A stretch of DNA of 64,000 nt from Panacibacter microcysteis. GTDB taxonomy: Bacteria; Bacteroidota; Bacteroidia; Chitinophagales; Chitinophagaceae. Of this stretch, positions 18,401 to 25,776 are shown one piece after another. The translations under genes and the position numbers were made by a program. How positions within the stretch are numbered: the stretch's first letter is position 1; the number at the start of each line of letters is the position of its first letter. The stretch spans positions 992,001-1,056,000 of the forward strand of contig NZ_JADWYR010000001.1 in NCBI RefSeq assembly GCF_015831355.1, read 5' to 3'. Under the pieces are notes generated by a model. The model saw only the letters and a list, made by a program, of their open reading frames with translations. It did not search any database and was not told where the DNA came from.

Positions 18401-18705
18401 ATCGCTGGACGCCTGAAAATCCTTCATTGACCATGCCAAGAGCTGTATACGGAGACCCGAACGGCAACACCCGAACCTCTGACAGGTTTGTAGAAAATGC
18501 AGGTTTCCTGCGCTTACAAAATATCCAGCTCGGCTATTCCCTGCCTAAGCCAATGCTGCGCAAATCGGGCTTTATTGAAGGACTAAGATTATACGTCAGC
18601 ACCGTAAATCTTCTAACGCTTACGAATTGGAGTGGCATAGACCCGGAGAACGATTTTAACCCGCCGGCAAAGCAGTTCCTGTTTGGTTTAAACGCATCAT
18701 TTTAA
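15403..18705 (+). CDS. SusC/RagA-family TonB-linked outer-membrane protein
   Basis: 1100 residues from the ATG at 15403; a TTG at 15394 would add three. A signal peptide ends near ANAQ (residue about 25). A carboxypeptidase-regulatory-like domain follows (TVTGRVTDSATSAAIANASV), then the SusC plug (VVVIGYGTRQKKDITGAV, PLYVIDGVAV, VLKDASAAAIYGVRASNGV) and a large beta-barrel ending in an aromatic residue (GLNASF). It works with the SusD lipoprotein 18 bp downstream as a nutrient importer across the outer membrane. The likely substrate is a glycan or oligosaccharide. A GH28-like enzyme follows convergently, but the link to it is only positional. Confidence 0.95.
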   Translation: MRLIPQVVLHIVFIGCLLFFVTTANAQNVTVTGRVTDSATSAAIANASVSVKGSNTKGAVTDVNGSFKLTVQNGAVLVISSLNYEPQEVTVGKDLVINVTLASKASVLNDVVVIGYGTRQKKDITGAVASITSKDIEKTTAPTSQLALQGRMSGVYVPSASGNPNDRVSIRVRGVNTFNGPNDPLYVIDGVAVTEGGYGSGEAVLQDLATPNNIWSLIDPSDIESISVLKDASAAAIYGVRASNGVVLITTKRGRGKSKVTVDGYMGIQNITGKKITLLNTQQYAALYQEAYANNPNVSDGTPIPIGDATSPFGPLYDPAGSQYLGNSSTYDWQEQMLNKNAPIRNLNVKISGATEALNYYISTGYYKTEGTLVGSGLNRYSLASNLSSRIGKLIEVGLTSRLVYENRLNENYADLGLAQTSPPWQPIFGNGPAGFAQPFAYMFVPNPAFDPTKVDAGPVYNFADGYPKQLWGGQTNGNVFGTMALNENRFRDIRALGNAYLQVTPVKGLKIKGLLGGDYMIGRNENLNNFKSYVFNETPGNPYATYAGRDSNTVGNISVRNAVNKSITKELTANYTATFFNNHNIDITVGATEQKWFWDVLTGGGALYYLDPNLWNTPEQQVLSQGGLKLLEKRSLLGYIGRIDYKFSDKYYITGTVRRDGSSRFAPGHRWGTFPAVAVAWRITSEKFMEKKPLWLNDVKLRANWGQLGNDQGTRGWAYLSLLNPGITSPDYSVGSGNGNPFGTQVGGAFFPNFANTSLSWETLTTSGAGFDAVLFNNKVNLSVEYYSKINRDIIQNVAPPPSTGIEYTTDINIGSVRNRGVEVQVGYSTKIGAADFNFSGNFTTQSNKVIKLNNGVPVADNIREGYDLGFIYGYKMGGIFQSEAEIDQWLQRNSDAYTSIRPKPGDAYFVDVQGSPDPKTPSAFNATPDGVINSNDRTYLGKTIPGYFYGFNCSGSWKGLDLSAYFYGIGDVQKYNVMRATGETMSTNGANQWATTLNRWTPENPSLTMPRAVYGDPNGNTRTSDRFVENAGFLRLQNIQLGYSLPKPMLRKSGFIEGLRLYVSTVNLLTLTNWSGIDPENDFNPPAKQFLFGLNASF

Positions 18706-18723
18706 CCTGTTAAAGAATAGACT

Positions 18724-20217
18724 ATGAACTTATATAAAAAACTCACCGTGCTTTCACTGTGCTTTATTGCAGGTTTGGCCTGTAACAAAAACGACATTAA
18801 TCTCTCCCCGCTCAACGTTACAGAAGATGCGTATTTTGCCACTGAGCAACAGTTTACAAAAGCAGTATATGGTGTATACGCAAAACTGAGCGATCTGTAT
18901 TGGTACAATGCCGGCAACTCTGTAATACCGCTTACTTACCTGCCCGGCGACGATATTACCATTACAGGCCAGGATGAATTTGAAGACTTCGGCTCCTTAC
19001 AGCCAAGCAGTGGAAGAATTGATTACTATTACACCCACACTTACCAGATCATTTCACGCGCAAACATTTTACTCGAAAAAATTGCAGCAGAAAATGGTGT
19101 GTACACTACAGCCGGTCTTAAAGACAACCATAAAGGAGAAGCTTTATTTTTACGCGGCCTTGCTTTTTATAACCTCTGGAACGTATTTGGTACCGCACCG
19201 GTTGTGCTGGAAAGGGTAACCAGTACAGACCAGTTCAACGCAGCAAGCTCTGCAGGCACACAACTGCTCGACCAGGCCATTGCAGATTTTACCGACGCAG
19301 CAGCGCTTTTGCCAATCGTGTGGGAGGAATCTCAGCGCGGCCGCGCTACGCAAAATGCAGCAAATGGCATGCTTGGCAAGTCGCTGGTTTTTCGTGCAAG
19401 TGCTACAAAAAACCAGCAGGATTATGTAGCTGCAATCACCGCCTTCAATAAAATTACCGGTGTATCTCTTGTTGCAGATTTTGGTGCAAACACCGCGGCA
19501 GATGCTGAAAATAACAGCGAGTCTCTGTTCGAGTTCCAGGCTACACAACCTTATGGTGGGGATAATGTTTGGCTCGACAATGACTTTAATGACGCCATTG
19601 GTTCCACCTCTGCATTCTGGGGCTTTTACAGTAATAGCTGGGCTTTATTTGGTGCCGCGCCACATATTGCCACCGCCAAATTATTGAATGCCTTTGATGA
19701 AGGCGATCCACGGCTGCCATTAACCTTAGATGCAGCCACACTCAGCATATCAAAATACGTAACACGAGACCAGCTCACACAATCGGGTGTTGCTTCTGCA
19801 AATAATCCACGCATACTGCGTTATGCAGATGTATTATTGCTGAAAGCAGAGGCAATCCTGCAATCTGGCGGCAACGCATCAGAGGCAATTGCGCTCATCA
19901 ACGAAGTAAGAACAAGGGCAAGAAACATGGTAAGCGGCGGCACAGTGCCGGCCAGTTATACAACCACAGAAACAAACACCTCCACCGTTATGGACTGGAT
20001 CATGCATGAAAGACTTATAGAACTTGCAGGTGAAGGTCAGCGCTGGTTTGATCTCAAAAGATGGCACCAGCAGGGCGTCATCACATTAACCAATGCAACA
20101 TTCAGTGCCGCCAATCCTGAAGCCATGGGCTTTGATGCATCAACACATTTGTATTTCCCGGTACCACTTAGTGAAACAGACAAGAATCCAAACGTTATAC
20201 AGAATCCCGGTTATTAA
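18724..20217 (+). CDS. SusD/RagB-family nutrient-binding lipoprotein
   Basis: 497 residues with a lipoprotein signal (lipobox GLAC, Cys20). The N-terminal part has NVTEDAYFATEQQFTKAVYGVYAKL, typical of SusD. The TPR region includes ALFLRGLAFYNLWNVFGTAPVV, and the C-terminal region has LLKAEAILQSG, INEVRTRAR, MHERLIELAGEGQRWFDLKRW and FPVPLSETDKNPNVIQNPGY. These are standard RagB/SusD landmarks. Surface lipoprotein lid for the SusC transporter directly upstream; a terminator follows at 20261. Confidence 0.95.
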   Translation: MNLYKKLTVLSLCFIAGLACNKNDINLSPLNVTEDAYFATEQQFTKAVYGVYAKLSDLYWYNAGNSVIPLTYLPGDDITITGQDEFEDFGSLQPSSGRIDYYYTHTYQIISRANILLEKIAAENGVYTTAGLKDNHKGEALFLRGLAFYNLWNVFGTAPVVLERVTSTDQFNAASSAGTQLLDQAIADFTDAAALLPIVWEESQRGRATQNAANGMLGKSLVFRASATKNQQDYVAAITAFNKITGVSLVADFGANTAADAENNSESLFEFQATQPYGGDNVWLDNDFNDAIGSTSAFWGFYSNSWALFGAAPHIATAKLLNAFDEGDPRLPLTLDAATLSISKYVTRDQLTQSGVASANNPRILRYADVLLLKAEAILQSGGNASEAIALINEVRTRARNMVSGGTVPASYTTTETNTSTVMDWIMHERLIELAGEGQRWFDLKRWHQQGVITLTNATFSAANPEAMGFDASTHLYFPVPLSETDKNPNVIQNPGY

Positions 20218-20260
20218 TATGTAAACTTTCTCTCCGTAGTTAACAAGCAGGTAGTTTCAG

Positions 20261-20290
20261 GCCCTTCAATTATTTGAAGGGCTTTTGTTT
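20261..20290 (+). terminator. Rho-independent terminator after susCD
   Basis: A perfect 9-bp stem (GCCCTTCAA with TTGAAGGGC, 20261-20282) has a 4-nt loop and is followed by TTTTGTTT. Confidence 0.85.
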
Positions 20291-20352
20291 CCAAGAAAAA
20301 TATTCAACCGCAATAAATGGCTTACTATCTTACTGAATACGTTAAGCTTTGT

Positions 20353-20411
20353 GTTTTGCCGGCTGCAGTTTTTTATGGCATCGCCTGTTGTGTCACTCAC
20401 TTGTACGTTCC
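20353..20411 (-). repeat. Dispersed intergenic repeat, copy 6 (core variant A)
   Basis: Exact variant-A core at 20387-20404. The 5' flank carries CGGAACGT and the 3' flank AGGCGATGCCATAAAAAA, both shared with copies 8, 17 and 18. The 3' box GCCGGC is at 20358-20363. It lies between the convergent susD and GH28 genes. Confidence 0.85.
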
Positions 20412-20476
20412 GTCTTTGTGGCAACTGTAGGCTTACGGCTCATTGTACCCGTTCTTCACCGTTTACCATGAACCCA

Positions 20477-21814
20477 TCATTCAAATACCAAATCCTTACA
20501 ATGCATTGCAGTCATCATACCATCAAAAGCACTGTTGATATGTTTACCATTTATACGAAGATCCCTGATGTGAATGTTGCTGATGTTATTGGTATCATTA
20601 AAACCAAGCAATAAAGATGTTGGAAACCGCTGACTGTTCACTGTAATATTATCCAGGAAAATATTGCTGATAAAGCCTCTTTGCTTATCTGTACTATATT
20701 GAGAAAACAAAATTTTAAAGTCGACCAGGTATCCTTCCACTTCTTCTATTCTGATGTTGTTGTAGTAAATATTTTTTATAAAAGCCCTGTCGCCATTGTG
20801 TATGGTCAGTGTTCCTTCAGGGCCTTCTGCATGTATAATATCACAATCGGAGAAACGTATGTCTTGTATGGTATCGGTACTTGTTTCAAAACCTATTTCC
20901 AGCGCATTGCCCCATGCACCGTTCCAGAAAATACAATTGCTTACATTGATGTTTGCAGTTGTGCGGTGGTTTGCTTTGCCAAAATAATCCACGCCGGACT
21001 TTATGGCGATACAATCATCTTTTGTCCTGATAAAACAATTGCTGATGGTAATGTATGCTGAAGCGACGATGTCAATACCATCGTCCCAGTCATTATCACT
21101 TACAACTTTGAGATTGTTGTAGTGAACATTGTTGTTGCTGTAAGAGCCACAGGTCCAGTGCCTGCTTTCTGCAATGATGATGCCTTCAATGTTTACATGC
21201 TGACTATTGGTAATGGCCACCGGCCTGGCTTCTCCTTTTTTGTAGCTGCTGTTATCTAATATGCCCCTTCCTTTTACCTGCACGTTCTGCGCGTTGGAAA
21301 TATCGAACGCTCCTTCCACCACAGCACCGCCGGCTATGTACACAAGCTGGTTGCTTTTTACAGGTACATTACCAACCTTGTGTATACCCGGCCCGTAGTA
21401 CGTCACATTCTTCTGTGTGCTGTCTGGTATATGTTGTTCCAAAGAATCTGCAAAAAGAAATAGTGGCCTTCGTTTGTTTCCGTTTATTTCAATACTTAAG
21501 TGTGCCGGTTTTGTAAGTATGAAAGAAACCTGGTTATTGTTTGCCGAGGCACTGATATTACGGCTTAAGGGACGTATTGTGTAATAGTACACTTTTGCAG
21601 ATGGCGTAACAGTTACATGTAGCTGCCCACTGAATGAACAGTATGCATAAGCTGCACTTCTGGTGTTGTACACAAAAACCTTTTGGCCATTTATTTCGAG
21701 CTGGTAATCGGGTGCAGGCTGTATGCCTTCGGGAGCAGGATAATTGATGAATACATCCTGGCTATGGCAGGTGATTGTAAGAACCAGTGTACATAACAGC
21801 ATAAGCGTTTTCAT
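20477..21814 (-). CDS. GH28-like right-handed beta-helix glycosidase, exported
   Basis: 445 residues starting MKTLMLLC; an upstream in-frame start would add 17 residues before the signal peptide. An N-terminal beta-sandwich (to about residue 150) is followed by YYGPGIHKVGNV and a parallel beta-helix. Pectinase-like landmarks are NDWDDGID and TKDDCIAIKSG, with two adjacent aspartates in each. The usual GHG histidine motif is replaced by GNALEIGFE, so either the active site is altered or this is a related family (GH49-like enzymes share the beta-sandwich plus helix layout). Substrate unknown; possibly pectic or another acidic glycan. Confidence 0.75.
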   Translation of the reverse strand: MKTLMLLCTLVLTITCHSQDVFINYPAPEGIQPAPDYQLEINGQKVFVYNTRSAAYAYCSFSGQLHVTVTPSAKVYYYTIRPLSRNISASANNNQVSFILTKPAHLSIEINGNKRRPLFLFADSLEQHIPDSTQKNVTYYGPGIHKVGNVPVKSNQLVYIAGGAVVEGAFDISNAQNVQVKGRGILDNSSYKKGEARPVAITNSQHVNIEGIIIAESRHWTCGSYSNNNVHYNNLKVVSDNDWDDGIDIVASAYITISNCFIRTKDDCIAIKSGVDYFGKANHRTTANINVSNCIFWNGAWGNALEIGFETSTDTIQDIRFSDCDIIHAEGPEGTLTIHNGDRAFIKNIYYNNIRIEEVEGYLVDFKILFSQYSTDKQRGFISNIFLDNITVNSQRFPTSLLLGFNDTNNISNIHIRDLRINGKHINSAFDGMMTAMHCKDLVFE

Positions 21815-21824
21815 ACCGCAACAA

Positions 21825-21843
21825 TTATTTGTATACAAAATAA
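21825..21843. promoter_or_regulatory. Palindrome 10 bp upstream of the GH28-like gene
   Basis: TTGTATACAA is a perfect palindrome within TTATTTGTATACAAAATAA. It overlaps TATTTTG on the minus strand, close to a -7 box, so it could be an operator and promoter. Confidence 0.4.
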
Positions 21844-21941
21844 GATTATCGTGGCAGTGTGCCATACTGCACTATGCTTTATGCAAAATTGTTTACACGG
21901 TAAGAAAATTGTGCCGGAGCTGCTGAGCAATGCATTGGCGC

Positions 21942-22000
21942 ACAAGAGTGCGACGCAAGCAAAGCCTGATGCATGCACATAAGCCGGGCTCATAAAAAAG
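21942..22000 (+). repeat. Dispersed intergenic repeat, copy 7 (core variant B)
   Basis: A variant-B core at 21942-21959 has its last base changed (CAAG). The 3' box GCCGGGCTC at 21983-21991 is followed by an A-rich tract that ends about 25 bp from the histidine-kinase gene stop. Confidence 0.75.
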
Positions 22001-22024
22001 AAAATTCCTGCCTGTGGACGAGTA

Positions 22025-23560
22025 TTAATTTAAAGACAAGGCTTTACCAATGGCCCTGTTAAGGTCTTTTGGTGCAAAAGGTTTTAGTACATGGTCGTTG
22101 AAACCATCTTCCACTATTCTATCGAGCAATTCTGCGCTGGCAGAGGCTGTTAATGCTATAATGGGAATTTGTGTGTTAAAACGCCTGATCTCTTTTGTTG
22201 CTGTAAAACCATCCATCAGCGGCATGCGAAGATCCATGAGTATAAGATCGTAGCTGGTGCTTGAGGCTTTGAGCAGTGCCTCGCGGCCATTGACGGCTAT
22301 ATCTAACTCTACACCCCAGGTTTTTAAAATCTGTTCTGCAAAAAGAATATTGAACTCTACATCTTCTACCAGCAGTATGCGCTTGCCGGTAAAGTCTGTC
22401 AACGGTTCTGTGTAATCTTTTTTGGCATAATCATTATTGCCAGGCTGTGCTTTTTCAAACTCTATGGTGAAGTAAAACCTGGAGCCTTTGCCTATTTCAC
22501 TTTCGAGAGACACATCTGAATGAAACAGTTTCAACAACTTTCTTACAATGGAAAGCCCGAGACCGGAACCGCCAAAACTGCGGGTGATCTCAGCATCGGC
22601 CTGTGTAAATTTATCGAAGATCATTTCCAGCTTATCACCTGCAATGCCGATACCTGTATCCTGTACAGAGAACATGATGGCTACGGTGTTGACAGTCTGG
22701 CTTACAACGGATGCCTCAAACGTTACCTGGCCGTTTTGTGTAAACTTGATAGCATTGGACAACAGATTGGTAAATACCTGGTTTAATCTTACCTCATCGC
22801 TCACTACGAGCGCTGGTACATCCTGGTCTATCATGAGCCTGATCTTATTCCCTCTTTCCTGTGCAGACTGGTTGTGTGCGGCCCTGATGTTTTTAATAAG
22901 ACTGCAGAGGTCCACATTGGTTTCAGACAATGTGATCCTGCCTTCTTCAATCCTGTTGAAATCGAGGATATCATTGATGAGAACAAGCAGGTTCTGTGCG
23001 GATATATGCAGCGTTTTTATATTGTGCTGCTGTGTTGGGTTAAGATCATTTGCTGCCATAATGATATAAGACAACCCGATAATGGCATTGAGCGGCGTTC
23101 TTATTTCGTGGCTCATGACCGATAGAAATTCACTCTTAGCCCTAGATGCTTTTTCTGCAATCTCTTTTGCACTGATGAGTTCGTTCTCCAGCTTTTTTTG
23201 CTTCAGAATTTGCTGTTCTAAAAAATCAATTACATCAATTATTTCAGTGCCGGATGTGCTGTTGGTAAAAAGATTATCAGGATCGAGCTCGGCAATGGCT
23301 TTATTGAGTTTAAAAACAGACTGGCTGATGATCACATTTTGTTCACTGAGATTCTGCAACACATCCTGGTATTCTTTTTCACTTACGGCAAAAGCATGAT
23401 CTGCCAACATTTTGTCGCGTTCATACAACTGGTATGTTTTTGATACCTGCTCAATGAATGACTCGAAGGCTGGTGTTATTTCACCGCCTTTCTCAACAAA
23501 ATCTTTGAGTTGCCTGTCTAATATTTTGTGATAATGCTTGCCGTTTTGTTGTGCAGCCAT
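22025..23560 (-). CDS. Cytoplasmic hybrid histidine kinase with receiver domain
   Basis: 511 residues with no membrane segment. Residues 1-135 are alpha-helical or coiled-coil-like. HisKA follows with the phosphoacceptor His151 in MSHEIRTPLNAI. The HATPase domain has the N box (LLSNAIKF, near 270), DTGIGI (301-306) and GGSGLGLSIV (330-339). A C-terminal receiver domain starts near 393 with phosphoacceptor Asp443 in LILMDLRMPLMDG. The gene starts 4 bp after the FIST gene stop, so they form an operon and the FIST protein is the likely sensor partner. There is no DNA-binding output domain; phosphate probably goes to an Hpt protein elsewhere. Confidence 0.92.
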   Translation of the reverse strand: MAAQQNGKHYHKILDRQLKDFVEKGGEITPAFESFIEQVSKTYQLYERDKMLADHAFAVSEKEYQDVLQNLSEQNVIISQSVFKLNKAIAELDPDNLFTNSTSGTEIIDVIDFLEQQILKQKKLENELISAKEIAEKASRAKSEFLSVMSHEIRTPLNAIIGLSYIIMAANDLNPTQQHNIKTLHISAQNLLVLINDILDFNRIEEGRITLSETNVDLCSLIKNIRAAHNQSAQERGNKIRLMIDQDVPALVVSDEVRLNQVFTNLLSNAIKFTQNGQVTFEASVVSQTVNTVAIMFSVQDTGIGIAGDKLEMIFDKFTQADAEITRSFGGSGLGLSIVRKLLKLFHSDVSLESEIGKGSRFYFTIEFEKAQPGNNDYAKKDYTEPLTDFTGKRILLVEDVEFNILFAEQILKTWGVELDIAVNGREALLKASSTSYDLILMDLRMPLMDGFTATKEIRRFNTQIPIIALTASASAELLDRIVEDGFNDHVLKPFAPKDLNRAIGKALSLN

Positions 23561-23564
23561 CTGT

Positions 23565-24725
23565 TTACGATTCTTTGATTGTGGTAATGGTCATTGTCTG
23601 GTTGTGCAGTTCACATCTTTCGCTGGTATGCTGCAAGGGAGCGATTTCTCCGTAAGAATAAAAGCCGGTAATTGCTGTGGCTGCGCCAAATTTATCTTTT
23701 GCGGCGGCTATTTCTTCAGACACGCGATCCTGTAAAACGAGTTTCCGGCCAATGCAACTGATGAGTATTGCAAGATCCGGCTGATCATCTCCCGGTGCTA
23801 ATGTTGCAGCAGCGGCCGTTGCAGATGCATCGATCAGTTTGTCGAAGTTTGCTTTCATTAAACGCACCTTACTGCCTACGGGCATATTGCCGGCGAAGGT
23901 CATGCTCTTGCGCTGCTCGTCTATATTGAGAATGGTGCGTACTACTTTGCGGTCATTATCCGGCTCGGTAAGAGAAATAGGGAACAGCAAGGCGGAACCA
24001 GGCAATTCTTCTTTGAATGGCCCTAAATATTCTTTGTATAAGTCAAGCGCAGAGCGGTTGTCAATTTCATGTAATATATTTTTTGCAGCAGCAGTAACTT
24101 TTTTCTGCGGGCCAAATTCATCCCATCCACCCAGCGAGCCATGACCAAAATGAATGTGTGTGCCATAAAAACCAATGGCAATGATATTGCCCGGCGCAGG
24201 TCTGCTATTTAATGAAGTATACGTTTTTTCAAACCTTGCACCATCGCCGGCGAGGCCACCGGTAATAAGTGTGCCGGTAGTATTGGCATGGTTCAGGCCG
24301 TCTACAAGATCGCTGCCGTTGATCAATGTGCCATCTGAAATTACAAACACACATCTCAACCCGTTGTTTTCAAAAGCATTTCTTAAATAAAGGCCGCAAT
24401 CGTAACTATTCCGGTGATCACTGATATTGGTAGAAATTGTTTGAATGGTTGTTCGTTCAAATTTTATGGCTGTTAGCGTGAGTGTATGATCAAAACATTT
24501 ACCACAACATATTTCGCCTGCTGTAGAACAATATACAACCGATGCAGCGGGGTATGCCTGCGAGATCGTTGCATAAATATCGTTGTTGTTGAGTAAGTCT
24601 GAATGACCAAAAGCAAACACAAGCTGGCAGGCTTCGCTTTCTAACAGCGGTTTTGATACTGTCTTCCAATCGTTATTATAAAATAACTTTTGTTCGATGA
24701 GCATAAAATATTGAATTTGCTTCAT
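23565..24725 (-). CDS. FIST-domain sensory protein
   Basis: 386 residues, soluble. FIST_N spans roughly residues 30-240 (FAFGHSDLLNN, VVYCSTAGEICCG, VFVISDGTLINGSDLVDGLN, GGLAGDGARFEKT). FIST_C follows (NRSALDLYKEYLG, then AILISCIGRKLVL and ITGFYSYGEIAP). FIST proteins act as ligand-binding sensors. One characterised group, NosP, binds haem and nitric oxide and controls a hybrid histidine kinase encoded next to it, which matches this layout. Whether this copy binds haem cannot be told from sequence. An internal ATG at 24704 is an alternative start. Confidence 0.9.
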   Translation of the reverse strand: MKQIQYFMLIEQKLFYNNDWKTVSKPLLESEACQLVFAFGHSDLLNNNDIYATISQAYPAASVVYCSTAGEICCGKCFDHTLTLTAIKFERTTIQTISTNISDHRNSYDCGLYLRNAFENNGLRCVFVISDGTLINGSDLVDGLNHANTTGTLITGGLAGDGARFEKTYTSLNSRPAPGNIIAIGFYGTHIHFGHGSLGGWDEFGPQKKVTAAAKNILHEIDNRSALDLYKEYLGPFKEELPGSALLFPISLTEPDNDRKVVRTILNIDEQRKSMTFAGNMPVGSKVRLMKANFDKLIDASATAAAATLAPGDDQPDLAILISCIGRKLVLQDRVSEEIAAAKDKFGAATAITGFYSYGEIAPLQHTSERCELHNQTMTITTIKES

Positions 24726-24850
24726 AAACGAATTTTGCTGCTTCGTATTTTAATTGCCGCCTTATTTGTGAACATATATTAATTTTCAGCACTGTTTAAT
24801 GCTTAAGCTGCGATATGCTTTGAGTATGGACTGATACCTGTAAAACAACA

Positions 24851-25765
24851 ATGAAACGAAAAGAATTTCTCCAGTCCGGTGCATATGCAATGTTGATGGC
24901 ATCTGTGGCCCGGTATGGATTTGCTTCAAATACAGATAATATGAAAAATGATTTCCAGCTAAAAATGCTTGCTACCAACTGGGGCTTTGAAGGAACGCTT
25001 GACACCTATTGTGAAAAAGTAAAAAAAGAAGGCTATGACGGAATTGAGATATGGTGGCCAACAGAAAAGAAAGACCAGGAGGAACTCTTTGCCACACTGA
25101 AAAAATATGATCTCGCTGTGGGGTTTCTTACGGCTGGTCATGAAAGTGATTATCAGCAGCACGCAGACAGCTTTAAAAAAATGATCAATGCCGCTGCAAC
25201 AAACAATATACAGCGGCCGCTGTATATTAACTGCCATTCCGGCAAAGACTTTTTTTCTTTTGAAGAGAACAAAGCACTTGTTGATTATACGCTTGCTTTG
25301 TCAAAAGATACGGGCATAAAGATCTGTCATGAAACACATCGTTCCCGCATGTTGTTTGCTGCGCCGGTTGCAAAACATTTTTTTGAAAAGATTCCTGGTC
25401 TGCGTATTACGCTCGATGTTTCGCACTGGTGTAATGTAAGCGAAAGCTTATTGCAGGATCAGCCGGGTACAATGGCTATGGCCCTTGAGCGTACTGATCA
25501 TATACATGCCAGGATTGGCCACCAGGAAGGGCCGCAGGTAAACGACCCGCGTGCACCGGAATGGAAAGATGCCGTAGACGCACATTTTGCATGGTGGGAT
25601 AAAATTGTGAAGATAAAAAAACAGAAGGGTGAAATACTTACGGTGCTTACAGAGTTTGGCCCGCCAACTTACCTGCCAACTGTTCCATATACTATGCAGC
25701 CACTGGCAGATCAATGGGCAATCAATGTGTTTATGATGCAAACGTTCAGGAAGAGATACAGTTAA
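24851..25765 (+). CDS. Exported sugar isomerase-like TIM-barrel protein
   Basis: 304 residues. The N-terminus MKRKEFLQSGAYAMLMASVARYG resembles the weak Tat-type leader common on Bacteroidetes TIM barrels. Superfamily residues are visible in CHETHRSRMLF (Glu), ITLDVSHWCNV (Asp), HIHARIGHQEGP and LTEFGPPTYL (Glu). It is followed after 11 bp by the DUF2231/cytochrome gene, forming an operon. The role is probably conversion of an oxidised or unusual sugar in the periplasm; no substrate can be assigned. Confidence 0.85.
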   Translation: MKRKEFLQSGAYAMLMASVARYGFASNTDNMKNDFQLKMLATNWGFEGTLDTYCEKVKKEGYDGIEIWWPTEKKDQEELFATLKKYDLAVGFLTAGHESDYQQHADSFKKMINAAATNNIQRPLYINCHSGKDFFSFEENKALVDYTLALSKDTGIKICHETHRSRMLFAAPVAKHFFEKIPGLRITLDVSHWCNVSESLLQDQPGTMAMALERTDHIHARIGHQEGPQVNDPRAPEWKDAVDAHFAWWDKIVKIKKQKGEILTVLTEFGPPTYLPTVPYTMQPLADQWAINVFMMQTFRKRYS

Positions 25766-25776
25766 GATTTTTTTTT

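Noticed and set aside
20285-20614. 109-residue open frame antisense to the GH28-like gene end
   Set aside because: It contains repeat copy 6 and overlaps real coding sequence on the other strand.
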